64,000 bases of DNA from Xanthobacteraceae bacterium (GTDB lineage: Bacteria > Pseudomonadota > Alphaproteobacteria > Rhizobiales > Xanthobacteraceae), in NCBI GenBank assembly GCA_019752575.1, contig JAIELW010000003.1, positions 54,944 to 118,943 on the forward strand, read 5' to 3'. The position numbers and the translations under genes were made by a program. Under the pieces are notes generated by a model. The model saw only the letters and a program-made list of their open reading frames with translations, was not told where the DNA came from and ran no database searches. The first letter of the stretch is position 1, and every line of letters begins with the position of its first letter. Below, one piece after another: positions 41,986 to 51,631 of the stretch.

Positions 41986-42195
41986 ATGAGTAGCGCGATG
42001 GACACCGCCCTCGTCGGCGCCGTCATGGCGTCGAAAACCGCACAGCTTCAGACGGCAATTGCCGCGCGCATCATGAAGATGAACGCAGGCAACGAGCAGG
42101 CCTTCGTGCAATTGATCGAGGCCGCGAGCCAGAACGCGGCAAAGCTTGCGAACGCCGCCGCCGGTCTCGGCCAGAACGTCGACATTCAAGTCTGA
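41986..42195 (+). CDS. Small YjfB-like putative motility protein
   Basis: Helical protein of 69 aa starting at ATG 41986 (a second ATG at 41998 is equally possible). The sequence DTALVGAVMASKTAQLQTAI followed by ARIMKMNAGNEQAF resembles the YjfB 'putative motility protein' family, seen near flagellar genes in some bacteria. No motility genes surround it here apart from the chemoreceptor 8 kb away. It is sandwiched between two REP-like repeats, and the longer frame upstream reads through one of them. Confidence 0.6.
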   Translation: MSSAMDTALVGAVMASKTAQLQTAIAARIMKMNAGNEQAFVQLIEAASQNAAKLANAAAGLGQNVDIQV

Positions 42196-42206
42196 ATTGC
42201 TTTACT

Positions 42207-42298
42207 CGTCAGGCTCGGCCTTGTGCCGGGCATCCACGCCTTAGCAAATCATCAACGCAGTAAAGACGTGGATGACCGGGACGAGCCCGGCCATGACG
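42207..42298. repeat. REP-like palindromic repeat, copy 3
   Basis: CGTCAGGCTCGGCCTTGTGC on the left and GACGAGCCCGGCCATGACG on the right, with the shared ATCCACGCCTTA.../TAAAGACGTGGAT inner arms. It lies between the convergent YjfB-like and tlpA genes. Confidence 0.85.
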
Positions 42299-42305
42299 CT
42301 TCGCG

Positions 42306-42986
42306 TCAGTTCTTCGCGAGCGCCGCGCGGATCAGCGCAAGCGCATCTTCGCTCGCCCATTCCGCCGGCCCCGGCATGAAGCCCAATTCGCAACCGTCGC
42401 GGTCGACGAGGATCGTCGAAGGCAGCCCCGGCGCGCGGCCTGCCATTTTCAGCTTCTGAAATACGTTCGTAGTCGGGTCTTCGTAATAGATCAGGTGCTT
42501 CACCTTGATCTCTTCGAGAAATTTTCTCGGTTTGTCGCCGCCGCGCTGGTCGAGATTGATCGCAAGCACCGCGAAATCCTTGCCGCCGAGCTTCTGTTCG
42601 AGCTCATCGAGCGCCGGCATCTCCTTGCGGCAAGGCACGCACCAGGTCGCCCAGAGATTGATGAGCACGACCCGGCCCTTGAAATCCCCGAGGCTGACGG
42701 TCCGTCCCGTGCCATCCTTGAATTCGATCGCGGTCGCACGGCGCGGGCTCGAATTCGGCGCGAAAGCCGCGACTTCCCCTTTGGAAAGCGGCATTAACCG
42801 TTTGGCGGTGAGGGCCGCGTTAACACAAGAGCTGTCCGAAATGACCCCCGCGTTGCGTTGCAGGCCGCCGGTCAAGTATACCCCCGCGAACCCCGCAATC
42901 GTGCCGAGGAAAGCCGCAAGCAAGAAATATCGCGCGCGGCGAAGCCGGTTTACGCGTGCGGTGGTCTCTAGGTTTGGAGCGGTCAT
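42306..42986 (-). CDS. tlpA: TlpA-type periplasmic thiol:disulfide oxidoreductase
   Basis: Membrane-anchored thioredoxin of 226 aa. An N-terminal anchor helix ([21 protein letters not shown], ~residues 20-40) is followed by a periplasmic domain with the redox site WCVPC near residues 117-121 and the cis-proline [10 protein letters not shown] near 190. The extra cysteine in DSSCVNAAL near residue 54 is also found in Bradyrhizobium TlpA. That protein reduces Cu-site cysteines during cytochrome aa3 assembly. The gene is divergent from argH, with only 22 bp between their start codons. Confidence 0.88.
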   Translation of the reverse strand: MTAPNLETTARVNRLRRARYFLLAAFLGTIAGFAGVYLTGGLQRNAGVISDSSCVNAALTAKRLMPLSKGEVAAFAPNSSPRRATAIEFKDGTGRTVSLGDFKGRVVLINLWATWCVPCRKEMPALDELEQKLGGKDFAVLAINLDQRGGDKPRKFLEEIKVKHLIYYEDPTTNVFQKLKMAGRAPGLPSTILVDRDGCELGFMPGPAEWASEDALALIRAALAKN

Positions 42987-43008
42987 TCTAGGCCGTCAGG
43001 GTTCGAGC

Positions 43009-44400
43009 ATGAGTAACAAGATGTGGGGCGGAAGGTTCGCGGCGGGTCCCGACGCGATCCTCGAAGAGATCAACGCCTCGATCGACTTCGACCGGCACTT
43101 GTTCGCACAAGACATCGCCGGCTCCAAGGCGCATGCCTCAATGCTGGCCGCCCAAGGCATCATTACGGCAGCCGACGCGGACAAAATCGCGCAGGGCTTA
43201 GATGCCATTCTCGCCGAAATCGAAAGCGGCAAGTTCAAGTTCTCGAGAGCGCTCGAAGACATCCATATGAATGTCGAGAGCCGCTTGGCCGAGCTGATCG
43301 GCCCCGCCGCCGGGCGGCTGCACACCGCGCGTTCCAGAAACGATCAGGTCGCGACCGACTTCCGGCTCTATATCCGCGACACCATCGACGGTCTCGACAA
43401 GTCGCTCGCCGATTTGCAGCTCGCGCTGACCGAAAAGGCGCTGCAATACGCCGACAGCGTGATGCCGGGCTTCACCCATCTGCAGACCGCGCAGCCCGTC
43501 ACCTTCGGTCATCATTTGCTCGCTTATGTCGAGATGCTTTCGCGCGACCGCGGACGGCTCTCGGATGCGCGCAAGCGCATGAACGAAAATCCGCTAGGGA
43601 GCGCGGCACTTGCTGGCACATCTTTCCCGATCGATCGCGACATGACTTCGAAGGCGCTCGGCTTCGACCGGCCCACGGCAAACAGTTTGGACGCCGTCTC
43701 GGATCGCGACTTCGTGCTCGAGACGCTCGGTGCTGCCTCGATCTGCGCGATGCATCTGTCGCGCTTCGCCGAAGAGATCGTGATCTGGACTACGCCGGCT
43801 TTCGGCTTCGTCGCGCTCTCGGACAAGTTCACCACCGGCTCCTCGATCATGCCGCAGAAGCGCAACCCTGATGCCGCCGAACTCGTGCGCGCCAAGGCAG
43901 GCAAGATCATCGGCGCGCTGGTGCAGCTGCTCGTCGTGATGAAGGGCCTGCCGCTCGCCTACGCAAAGGACATGCAGGAAGACAAGGACGGCACCATCCG
44001 CGCGCTCTCCGATTTCTCGGTCGTGATCGCGGCGACTGCCGGTATGACGCGCGATCTCGCGGCCGACGAAAAGAGAATGAAGGCGATGGCAGGCGATGCC
44101 TATTCGACCGCGACCGATCTCGCCGACTGGCTCGTGCAAAAATTGAACATCCCGTTCCGGGAAGCGCATCACATCACGGGAAGCATCGTCGCAAAGGCGT
44201 CAGCGGCGAACGTGCCGCTGCACCGGCTGCCGCTCGCCGACATGCAAGCAGTCGAGAAGCGCATCACCGATGACGTGTTCTCGGTACTTTCGGTCTCGAA
44301 GTCGGTAGCGTCACGCGTAAGCTACGGCGGCACCGCGCCGAAGAACGTGCGGGTGCAGGCCAAGCGCTGGTTCAAGAAACTCGGGGCAGATCCGAAATAA
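43009..44400 (+). CDS. argH: Argininosuccinate lyase
   Basis: Cleaves argininosuccinate to arginine and fumarate, the last arginine step. The 463-aa sequence starts [15 protein letters not shown] at ATG 43009, and the fumarase/aspartase signature [13 protein letters not shown] is at residues ~279-291 with its catalytic serine. [12 protein letters not shown] near 106 is also diagnostic. The frame extends 168 codons upstream only as an antisense shadow of tlpA. It is the first gene of the argH-lptM-lysA cluster, an order common in alphaproteobacteria. Confidence 0.96.
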   Translation: MSNKMWGGRFAAGPDAILEEINASIDFDRHLFAQDIAGSKAHASMLAAQGIITAADADKIAQGLDAILAEIESGKFKFSRALEDIHMNVESRLAELIGPAAGRLHTARSRNDQVATDFRLYIRDTIDGLDKSLADLQLALTEKALQYADSVMPGFTHLQTAQPVTFGHHLLAYVEMLSRDRGRLSDARKRMNENPLGSAALAGTSFPIDRDMTSKALGFDRPTANSLDAVSDRDFVLETLGAASICAMHLSRFAEEIVIWTTPAFGFVALSDKFTTGSSIMPQKRNPDAAELVRAKAGKIIGALVQLLVVMKGLPLAYAKDMQEDKDGTIRALSDFSVVIAATAGMTRDLAADEKRMKAMAGDAYSTATDLADWLVQKLNIPFREAHHITGSIVAKASAANVPLHRLPLADMQAVEKRITDDVFSVLSVSKSVASRVSYGGTAPKNVRVQAKRWFKKLGADPK

Positions 44401-44470
44401 CGCGCTTCCCGCGGCCTCGCTTTGGCCTTGGTTTTCCGATAATTCAGACCCGCCTCTGGGGAGAATTCCT

Positions 44471-44800
44471 TTGACCGACCGCTCTACCCGCATCGTTCCG
44501 ATGACCCTGCTTGCGGGCACGCTCGTGCTCGCCGGTTGCGGCGTGAAAGGCCCGCTGGAGCCGCCGGCCGGCGCGGAAGCAGTTACGTCTCCGAACCCGC
44601 TCCAGACCACGATCGTCCCCGACCGTCCTGGTGATTCGGTCACCTCGACCCCGACCCAGACCGCGACCTCGAAGTCCTTCACGAGCCCGGTCGGCAAACA
44701 GGAAGAAGGCAAGAAGAAACGATTCCGGCAGGGCAATGTGCCCATCACGACCGAGCCTGTGAAACCGGACCGGCCCTTCATCCTCGACGACCTGCTCTGA
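44471..44800 (+). CDS. lptM: LPS translocon maturation lipoprotein LptM (YifL-like)
   Basis: Small outer-membrane lipoprotein of 109 aa that helps LptD-LptE assembly in E. coli. The lipobox LVLAGC (Cys at about residue 23) and the following GVKGPLEPP are the family hallmark. The remainder is Thr/Pro-rich and disordered, longer than E. coli LptM, and ends RPFILDDLL as in rhizobial homologues. The start is TTG 44471 with GGGGAGAA upstream. It lies between argH and lysA, the conserved position. Confidence 0.88.
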   Translation: MTDRSTRIVPMTLLAGTLVLAGCGVKGPLEPPAGAEAVTSPNPLQTTIVPDRPGDSVTSTPTQTATSKSFTSPVGKQEEGKKKRFRQGNVPITTEPVKPDRPFILDDLL

Positions 44801-44813
44801 TACGCTTCTTCCT

Positions 44814-46082
44814 ATGCACCACTTCGCCTACCGCGACGGCGTCATGCACGCCGAAGACGTCGATCTGACCGCGCTCGCGCGCGAAGTCGGCACCCCCTTC
44901 TATTGTTATTCGACGGCGACGCTCGAGCGGCACTATCGCGTCTTCGCAGAATCGTTCGCCGATGTATCTTCGCTCGTCTGCTTCGCGCTGAAAGCGAATT
45001 CTAATCAGGCGGTGATCGCAACCCTCGCAAAGCTAGGTGCGGGCGCAGACATCGTTTCCGGTGGCGAACTCGCACGCGCGCTTCAGGCGGGTGTGCCCGC
45101 AAACAAGATCGTATTTTCCGGAATCGGCAAGACGCACGAGGAAATGGCCGCGGCGCTCAAGACTGGCATCTTTTGTTTCAACGTCGAAAGCGAACCCGAA
45201 CTGCGCGTGCTTTCCGGAGTCGCGACGAGCATGAGCATGAAGGCGCCGGTATCCGTGCGCGTGAACCCGGACGTCGATGCAAAGACGCACGCCAAGATCG
45301 CAACCGGAAAGAGCGAAAACAAATTCGGCATCCCGATCTCGCGTGCGCGCGAAGTTTATGCGGAAGCAGCTTCGCTTCCCGGCATCCGCGTCACCGGCAT
45401 CGATATGCACATCGGCAGCCAGATCGTCGAGCTATCGCCGTTCGATAACGCCACCGCGTTGATGGCGGAACTTGCGCGCGACCTGCGCGCGGCCGGCCAC
45501 ACCATCGAACATCTCGATCTCGGCGGTGGATTAGGCATCCCCTATCAGAACAACAACACGCTGCCGCCCTTGCCATCCGAATACGCGGAAGTCGTGAAGA
45601 AGCACACGAAGGGTCTCGGCGCGAAACTCGTCTTCGAAGTCGGCCGCATGATCGTCGGCAACGCGGGAATTCTTGTCTCGCGCGTAATCTACTGGAAGCA
45701 GGGCGAAGCGAAGAATTTTCTGATCGTCGATGCCGCGATGAACGATCTCATCCGCCCGACGCTCTATGAGGCCTATCACGAGATTCTGCCGGTCAATGAA
45801 CAGGCCGGGAATACACCTTGGGTCACCGCCGATGTCGTCGGGCCGGTCTGCGAATCGGGCGATTATCTGGCGCTCGACCGCCGTCTTCCCCAGATGAAGG
45901 CAGGCGATCTCGTGGCGGTCATGACCGCGGGCGCCTATGGCGCCGTGCAGGCTGGCACCTACAACACCCGGGCGCTGGTTCCCGAAGTGCTTGTCCGCGA
46001 AGGCGAATATGCGCTGGTGCGGCCGCGCTTGGATCCCGCGGCCATCATCGGCCTCGACAAGATGGCGCCCTGGCAGCGCTGA
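44814..46082 (+). CDS. lysA: Diaminopimelate decarboxylase
   Basis: PLP enzyme that makes L-lysine from meso-diaminopimelate, 422 aa. The PLP lysine is in VCFALKANSN near residue 60, the glycine loop in LDLGGGLGIPY near 240, and the second-domain substrate motif CESGDYLA near 345 contains the catalytic cysteine. The N-terminus MHHFAYRDGVMHAEDV matches LysA of Hyphomicrobiales. It starts 13 bases after lptM and is followed by the TIGR02302 gene. Confidence 0.96.
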   Translation: MHHFAYRDGVMHAEDVDLTALAREVGTPFYCYSTATLERHYRVFAESFADVSSLVCFALKANSNQAVIATLAKLGAGADIVSGGELARALQAGVPANKIVFSGIGKTHEEMAAALKTGIFCFNVESEPELRVLSGVATSMSMKAPVSVRVNPDVDAKTHAKIATGKSENKFGIPISRAREVYAEAASLPGIRVTGIDMHIGSQIVELSPFDNATALMAELARDLRAAGHTIEHLDLGGGLGIPYQNNNTLPPLPSEYAEVVKKHTKGLGAKLVFEVGRMIVGNAGILVSRVIYWKQGEAKNFLIVDAAMNDLIRPTLYEAYHEILPVNEQAGNTPWVTADVVGPVCESGDYLALDRRLPQMKAGDLVAVMTAGAYGAVQAGTYNTRALVPEVLVREGEYALVRPRLDPAAIIGLDKMAPWQR

Positions 46083-46169
46083 AATACTGCATTGCCGCAA
46101 AAGTCATTGGCTGTGGCCTTATTCGCCCGATAGAGTTGTCATTGGGCGTGGGGTGCAAGGAACCGGCTA

Positions 46170-48728
46170 TTGAGCGGCGCACCTGAGAAACAAAAAAATG
46201 AGCTTCCTTCCGGCGTAGTCCGCGAAGCGCTCTCCGCGCTCTCGGCCGCAGTCTTCCGCGCGCGGCAGGCGTTGTTGTGGGAAAGCGTCTGGCCGGTTCT
46301 CGTCTCGTTGATTTCTGCCGCCGGAATTTTTCTTGCGCTCTCCTGGGCAGGCTTATGGATTTCGCTGCCGCCTTATGCGCGCATTATCGGCGTTGCGCTG
46401 TTCGCACTTCTCGTAATTGCAGCACTCGTGCCAGCGGTCCGCATCCGTATGCCCGGACTGCGCGATGCCGTCTCGCGACTCGACCGCACCAACATCGCCG
46501 CGCACCGCCCGGCGACCGCGCTTACCGATAAGCTCGCCACCAAATCCGAAGATCCGATGGCGGCCGCGCTCTGGCGCGCGCATCTTCAGCGCACGGCGGA
46601 AGCCGCGAAAAACCTCCGCGCCGGCGTGCCGCAGCCGAAACTCGCGCTGCGCGATCCGTTTGCGCTTCGTGCGGCTATCCTGCTCGCGGTGGTCGCGACG
46701 TTCTTTATCGCCGACACCGACCGCAATCGCCGCCTGATCGCAGCGTTCGACTGGACCGGGGCGCTGACGCCCCGGCTCTATCGCGTCGACGCATGGATCA
46801 CGCCGCCGGTTTACACCGGCCGCGCGCCGGTGTTGCTCGCGGGCATTCGCCACGACGAAGCGGCGCCCGGCGAAGTACCGCAGGTTTCGGTGCCGGCGGG
46901 CAGTATCCTGATCGTGCGCGGCACCAATCTCGCGGCGCTCGATCTTGTGGTTGACGGAAACCTGCAAGAGCAACCGAACCAGAATCCGGATGCGGCGAAG
47001 ACCGGCGTCGAGCGTCACTTCAAGATCACCGAAGACGCGCGGCTTACCGTAAAGGGGCTTCCCGTCGGCGAGGCGAAATGGTCGTTCCGCGCGATCCCCG
47101 ACCGTGTGCCGGTCATCGAGTTGTCGAAAGATCCCGAAATCACCGGCCGCAATGCGTTAAGCCTCTCTTATCGCATGGACGACGATTACGGGGTTACCGC
47201 CGCGGAGGCGCAGTTCGAACGCGTGATCCCGTTCGTGCCGCATGCCCAGCCGAACGCGCTCCCGCCGCGCCCGCTCGTGCTGCCGCCGAATTTCGCGCTT
47301 TCGCTGCCGCAGGCGCGTACCAAGAACGGTGCCGGGCAGACCGCGAAAGACCTTACCGAACACCCCTGGGCCGGCGCGGCGGTGCGGCTCACATTGGTTG
47401 CGCGTGATGAAGCCGGTAACAAGGGAAAAAGCGAGCCGCGCCAGACGCGGATTCCGATGCGTTCGTTCCAGAAGCCGATCGCCCGCGCATTGATCGAGCA
47501 GCGCCGCGAATTGGCTTTCGACGCGAATGTCCGCGGACGCGTGCAGGCGGCGCTCGACGCGCTCATGATCGCGCCCGAGCGCTTCACGCCGGAAGCGAAC
47601 GTCTATCTCGGCTTACGCACCGCGAGCACGCGGTTGAAAATCGCGCGCACCGACGACGATCTGCGTGGCGTGATCGACTATCTGTGGGAAATTGCCGTGC
47701 TCATCGAAGACGGCACGCTCTCCGATGTCGAGCGCGATCTGCGTGCTGCCGAGAACGCGCTGCGGCAGGCACTCGAAAGAAACGCCTCCGACGAAGAAAT
47801 CAAGAAGCTGATGGATCAGCTTCGCGCGGCCCTCGACCGCTACCTGCAGGCGCTCGCCGAGCAACAGCGCCGCGACAACAACAACACCAATCTCGAACGG
47901 CCCGATCCGAACACGCGCGTGGTGCGCCCACAGGATCTCAAGAACATGCTCGATCAGATCGAGCGCATGGCGAAGAACGGCGACCGGCAGGGGGCGCAGA
48001 AGCTGCTCGATCAGTTGCAGTCGCTGATGGAGAACCTGCAGAAGAACCGCCGTCAGGCCGGTCCGCAGCAGAACCAGAACAACCCGCTCGATCAGCTGGG
48101 CCGGATGATTCAGGAGCAACAGCGGCTGCGCGACCGCACCTTCCGGCAGGGCCAGGACAATCGCCGCCAGCAGCAAGACCAAGGCCAGCAGAAGAATAAC
48201 CAGATGGGCCAGTTGCAGCAGGGACAAGGCGATCTGCGGCAGCAGCTTGAGCGCATGCTGGAGCAGCTTCGCAAGCGCCAGCAGGGACAAGGTCAAGGGG
48301 AGGGCGACGAACAGGGCCCCGGCAAAGATGCCGCCGACGCATTGAACCGCGCCGAACAGGCGATGCGCGACGCCGAGAATTCGTTGGGTCAAGGCGATGC
48401 CGACGGCGCCGTCGAGTCGCAGGGCCGCGCGCTCTCTCAGCTAAGGCGCGGTGCGCAGGCGATGGCCGACGCCATGCAGCAGGGCGGCCCCGGCGACGGT
48501 CCGGGATTCCCGGAAGGACCCGAGGCCGATTCGGCCGAGCGTACCGACCCGCTTGGACGGCCGGTGCGCAACCGCGAATTCGGCGACGATTACACGGTGA
48601 AGGTGCCCGACGAAATCGACACGCAGCGCGCGCGGCGTGTACTCGAGGAATTGCGCAGAAGGCTCAGCGACCCAAGCCGCCCGCGGCTCGAGCTCGATTA
48701 TCTCGATCGGCTGCTGCAGGACTATTAG
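46170..48728 (+). CDS. TIGR02302/DUF4175 family membrane protein
   Basis: Large protein of 852 aa known only as a conserved alphaproteobacterial family found after lysA. Three hydrophobic segments lie at residues ~45-65, 70-90 and 170-187; the rest is a large extracytoplasmic region. From about residue 600 the sequence is long low-complexity Gln/Arg/Asn-rich helix (QLQQGQGDLRQQLERMLEQL is one piece), probably an extended coiled coil. The end is acidic, with a conserved YTVKVPDEIDTQRARRVLEE-type motif. The start is TTG 46170 preceded by AAGGA. Function unknown; an envelope role fits. Confidence 0.85.
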   Translation: MSGAPEKQKNELPSGVVREALSALSAAVFRARQALLWESVWPVLVSLISAAGIFLALSWAGLWISLPPYARIIGVALFALLVIAALVPAVRIRMPGLRDAVSRLDRTNIAAHRPATALTDKLATKSEDPMAAALWRAHLQRTAEAAKNLRAGVPQPKLALRDPFALRAAILLAVVATFFIADTDRNRRLIAAFDWTGALTPRLYRVDAWITPPVYTGRAPVLLAGIRHDEAAPGEVPQVSVPAGSILIVRGTNLAALDLVVDGNLQEQPNQNPDAAKTGVERHFKITEDARLTVKGLPVGEAKWSFRAIPDRVPVIELSKDPEITGRNALSLSYRMDDDYGVTAAEAQFERVIPFVPHAQPNALPPRPLVLPPNFALSLPQARTKNGAGQTAKDLTEHPWAGAAVRLTLVARDEAGNKGKSEPRQTRIPMRSFQKPIARALIEQRRELAFDANVRGRVQAALDALMIAPERFTPEANVYLGLRTASTRLKIARTDDDLRGVIDYLWEIAVLIEDGTLSDVERDLRAAENALRQALERNASDEEIKKLMDQLRAALDRYLQALAEQQRRDNNNTNLERPDPNTRVVRPQDLKNMLDQIERMAKNGDRQGAQKLLDQLQSLMENLQKNRRQAGPQQNQNNPLDQLGRMIQEQQRLRDRTFRQGQDNRRQQQDQGQQKNNQMGQLQQGQGDLRQQLERMLEQLRKRQQGQGQGEGDEQGPGKDAADALNRAEQAMRDAENSLGQGDADGAVESQGRALSQLRRGAQAMADAMQQGGPGDGPGFPEGPEADSAERTDPLGRPVRNREFGDDYTVKVPDEIDTQRARRVLEELRRRLSDPSRPRLELDYLDRLLQDY

Positions 48729-48786
48729 ATTTTGATTGGTCGCGTTTTCTTTACGCGAACCGGTACCGACTTCGCTCGAAAACGCT

Positions 48787-49146
48787 CTAGGCGAGCACTT
48801 CGCGGACTTTCGCGCGTACATCCTCGACCTGAAACGGCTTGACGATCACGCCTTTGATCAACGCGTCGAGCCCGCTTGCGCGCTCGCGCTGATCGGCAAA
48901 TCCCGTCATGAGCACGACCGGCAGCTTCGGCCAGTCGCGCGAGACGGCGAGCGCCAATGCGATCCCATCCATCAAGGGCATCGAAATATCGGTGAGCAGA
49001 AGGTCGGCTTCGGCGCCGCCCTGCAGATGTTCGAGCGCGGCTGCGCCGTCGGCCACCGCATGGATCGTGTGACCGTCGAGTTCGAGCGCGCGGGTAAGCA
49101 GCAAGCGCGAGGCTTCTTCGTCTTCCGCGATCAGAATACGGGCCAC
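48787..49146 (-). CDS. CheY-like response regulator (CpdR-like)
   Basis: Single-domain receiver of 119 aa. The acidic pocket is in IAEDEE (residues 6-11), the phosphoacceptor Asp in LLLTDISMP near 52-53, the Thr in VVLMTGFAD near 80 and the Lys in VIVKPFQ near 103. Size, the TGFAD/KPF pattern and the lack of an output domain resemble CpdR, which controls ClpXP proteolysis in Caulobacter and rhizobia when unphosphorylated. No kinase is adjacent. A generic CheY-like regulator is equally possible. Confidence 0.82.
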   Translation of the reverse strand: MARILIAEDEEASRLLLTRALELDGHTIHAVADGAAALEHLQGGAEADLLLTDISMPLMDGIALALAVSRDWPKLPVVLMTGFADQRERASGLDALIKGVIVKPFQVEDVRAKVREVLA

Positions 49147-49164
49147 GAGACGCCCTTTCCTGCG

Positions 49165-49983
49165 TTAGCGAATGCTTGCCGTCAGATCGGCGCGCGTCAG
49201 AAACCGGACCATGATTTCCTTCCCCTGCGCGGGCGGCGAAGCGAGCCGGCTTTTGAACGGCACGCGCTCGTGAGGATAAAGGATCGATCGCGGCAAAAGC
49301 GCGGTCCAGGAATAGATTTCGATGCCGTTTTCCCCAAGCACGGCAAGTCGCACGCGCGGCAATTCGACCGCGCGGTTCGCAACATTCTCGACTTCGCCTT
49401 CGATGGCGAGCACCGCGATGCCGTCCTGGATTTCCTGTCTGGTGCGGATGTTCTGGAATTCGAGACCGCGCAGGTTCACCGGAAGGCCGACCGCGGCATA
49501 GAGGCTCGCAAGCTCAGGCGCCGCGCGCACGATGGACTGGCGGCTCATGATGCCGACCGCGATCACGCCGAAAAGAAGTGCCGCGACAAAGCCGAGCGGA
49601 ACGACGCTCCTGCGCTTTTGCCTGACAGGCGCGAAAGCGCTCACCGTCTTGCGTTTCGGCGCGGGCGGCGGAGGCGGGATCATTTCTTCCGCGGGCGAAA
49701 CCGGAGGCGCCTCCTCGACGGCGACGATTTCCGCGTCTTCTACTTCGTCCTTCTTGACGGTAGCAGCGAGCGCTTCGTGATCGGCGCGATCCTCGGCGCT
49801 TACGGTCGGAGTCGGCGCGGGCGGCGGAACCTGTTCGATCGCGCCGTCGGCGAGCACGAGCGACGGCGCGGCTGCGAACCATGTCGTCTTGCAGGATGCG
49901 CAACGCACGGTGCGTCCGTTCGGCTCGAGCGCCGAAGGACTCACGTCAAAGCCGGCCGCGCAGGACGGACATTCGATACGCAT
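49165..49983 (-). CDS. MJ0042-type zinc-ribbon membrane protein
   Basis: Protein of 272 aa with an N-terminal zinc ribbon: CPSC at residues ~5-8 and CASC at ~27-30, the MJ0042 finger pattern. A Pro/Glu-rich linker follows, then one membrane helix (VPLGFVAALLFGVIAVGIMS, ~residues 130-149) and a ~110-residue periplasmic domain of DUF3426 type (YAAVGLPVNLRGLEFQNIRT). The start ATG 49983 begins MRIECPSC; an upstream ATG at 49998 adds five residues. It is 18 bases upstream of the response regulator on the same strand, so they are likely co-transcribed. Confidence 0.85.
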   Translation of the reverse strand: MRIECPSCAAGFDVSPSALEPNGRTVRCASCKTTWFAAAPSLVLADGAIEQVPPPAPTPTVSAEDRADHEALAATVKKDEVEDAEIVAVEEAPPVSPAEEMIPPPPPAPKRKTVSAFAPVRQKRRSVVPLGFVAALLFGVIAVGIMSRQSIVRAAPELASLYAAVGLPVNLRGLEFQNIRTRQEIQDGIAVLAIEGEVENVANRAVELPRVRLAVLGENGIEIYSWTALLPRSILYPHERVPFKSRLASPPAQGKEIMVRFLTRADLTASIR

Positions 49984-50160
49984 TGCAACCTCACTCAACT
50001 CGACTGCCGTGCATGATGCCCGAGACCCGTTAATGGATCGAAAACCGTAATTTTCCTTGGCGGGGTTGCAAAAAGCCTGGTTTCAAAGGGCGTTTCCGCG
50101 CGCCGCCCCGAAACGGGACAAAGCGGCGCGGGCCGCCTGCTTGCCGTATTTCGCGATAGC

Positions 50161-50817
50161 ATGCTCGATATGAGCGGGATGATGAGGGGGGACGAACAGC
50201 ATCGTCCGCCAACGGCGGAAGCGGCGCGCACGCGGCGCGGGCGGAGCTTTCTGTCGATCCTGGTCTGGAGCGTGGCGGGCGGTCTGATGGCGGCGCTGAT
50301 CGCGGGGTTCTTCGTCTATGTGAACGAAATTCCCTCGGCGCAGACACGCACTACGCGCGACGCGGACGGCATCGTGGTGCTCACGGGCGCCGCGCAGCGC
50401 ATGACCGACGCGATCGAACTCTTAGCAAACAAGCGCGGCCAGCGGCTGCTCGTTTCCGGCGTCAATCCGGCGATCACGAACGACGAATTGAAGAAGCAGA
50501 TTCCGGATTTCGCACGCCTCTCGGAATGCTGCATCGATCTCGGCCATGAAGCGCAAAACACGTTCGGCAATGCGGTCGAGACCGCGGCCTGGGCGAAGAA
50601 GCACGGCTTCAAAACACTCCTGGTCGTCACTTCCGCGTGGCATATGCCGCGCGCGCTTGTCGAACTCGAGCGCGAAACCGACGGCATCGAGCTGATCCCT
50701 TATCCGGTTGTCACCGAGCGCATGCGCGAGCAGAACTGGTGGACCAGCCCGCAGGTCGCCCGCCTTCTCGTTTTCGAGTATCTGAAATATCTTGCCGCCG
50801 TCGTCCGCGCAGCCTGA
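50161..50817 (+). CDS. YdcF family (DUF218) membrane protein
   Basis: DUF218/YdcF protein of 218 aa with one N-terminal helix (ILVWSVAGGLMAALIAGFFVY, ~residues 33-53) and a periplasmic alpha/beta domain: ADGIVVLTGAAQRMTDAIEL near 68, LLVSGVNP near 95, and SAWHMPRA near 162. E. coli relatives (SanA, ElyC, YdcF) affect envelope integrity and polysaccharide carriers. Several in-frame ATGs near the start make the exact N-terminus uncertain. It is 27 bases upstream of plsC-like on the same strand. Confidence 0.85.
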   Translation: MLDMSGMMRGDEQHRPPTAEAARTRRGRSFLSILVWSVAGGLMAALIAGFFVYVNEIPSAQTRTTRDADGIVVLTGAAQRMTDAIELLANKRGQRLLVSGVNPAITNDELKKQIPDFARLSECCIDLGHEAQNTFGNAVETAAWAKKHGFKTLLVVTSAWHMPRALVELERETDGIELIPYPVVTERMREQNWWTSPQVARLLVFEYLKYLAAVVRAA

Positions 50818-50844
50818 TCTCGCGGCGAATAAGGAAGTCATGAC

Positions 50845-51582
50845 GTGCAGGTTTTCCGCTCGCTTCTCTTCAATGTCGCGTTTTATCTGAATACGCTCCT
50901 GCAGATTCTTTTCTATCTGCCGGTGCTCTTGCTACCGCGCCGCTACATCTGGATTCCGGTGCGCTCCTGGGCGGCGGGAAATCATTTCCTGCTGAAATGG
51001 ATCTGCGGCATCGAGCACGAGATCATCGGCTTCGAGAAAGTCCCGGCCGGCGGCATCATCGTTGCCTCCAAACATCAATCGGCATGGGAGACCTTCACCA
51101 TCGCCGCGATGATGCCGGACCCGACTTTCGTGCTGAAGCGCGAACTGCAATGGCTCCCGCTGTTCGGCTGGTACACGATGAAAGCGAGGTTGATCCCGGT
51201 AAATCGCGGCGCGCGGCAGGCCGCACTGGACCAGATCACGACCGTCGGCCGCGAGCGCATGAGAGAACGCAGGCAGATCATCATTTATCCGGAGGGCACG
51301 CGCCGTCCGGTCGGAGCCGAACCCGCCTATAAGTTCGGCGTCGCGCATCTTTACGGCGAGTTGCAGGTGCCCTGCGTTCCGGTCGCGCTGAACTCCGGGC
51401 TCTACTGGCCGCGCCGGTCGCTGCGCTTCATGCCCGGCAAGATCCGGATGGAATTTCTCGACCCGATCTATCCCGGCATGGAGAAGAATGAGTTCTCTAG
51501 AGAGCTCGAAACGCAGATTGAAACCGCCACAGCCCGGCTTGTGGCCCTCGGCGAGGAGGAAATCGCCCGCACGAGAACTTGA
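50845..51582 (+). CDS. 1-acyl-sn-glycerol-3-phosphate acyltransferase (PlsC family)
   Basis: Membrane-associated acyltransferase of 245 aa, adding the second acyl chain to lysophosphatidate. Motif I is SKHQSAWET near residue 74, with the catalytic His followed by Glu instead of the usual Asp (HX4E); motif III is YPEGTRR near 149 and motif IV VPVALNSG near 175. One or two N-terminal hydrophobic helices anchor it. The start is GTG 50845 with AAGGAAG upstream. The HX4E variant is shared by a subfamily I recall in Hyphomicrobiales, so it is probably active. Confidence 0.87.
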   Translation: MQVFRSLLFNVAFYLNTLLQILFYLPVLLLPRRYIWIPVRSWAAGNHFLLKWICGIEHEIIGFEKVPAGGIIVASKHQSAWETFTIAAMMPDPTFVLKRELQWLPLFGWYTMKARLIPVNRGARQAALDQITTVGRERMRERRQIIIYPEGTRRPVGAEPAYKFGVAHLYGELQVPCVPVALNSGLYWPRRSLRFMPGKIRMEFLDPIYPGMEKNEFSRELETQIETATARLVALGEEEIARTRT

Positions 51583-51631
51583 TCCCAATCGTTAAGTTGA
51601 CATTAACCATTGATGTTCTACCTTTGTTCTC

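Noticed and set aside
42505..43008. 168-codon upstream extension of argH
   Set aside because: It is antisense to tlpA; argH starts [10 protein letters not shown] at 43009.
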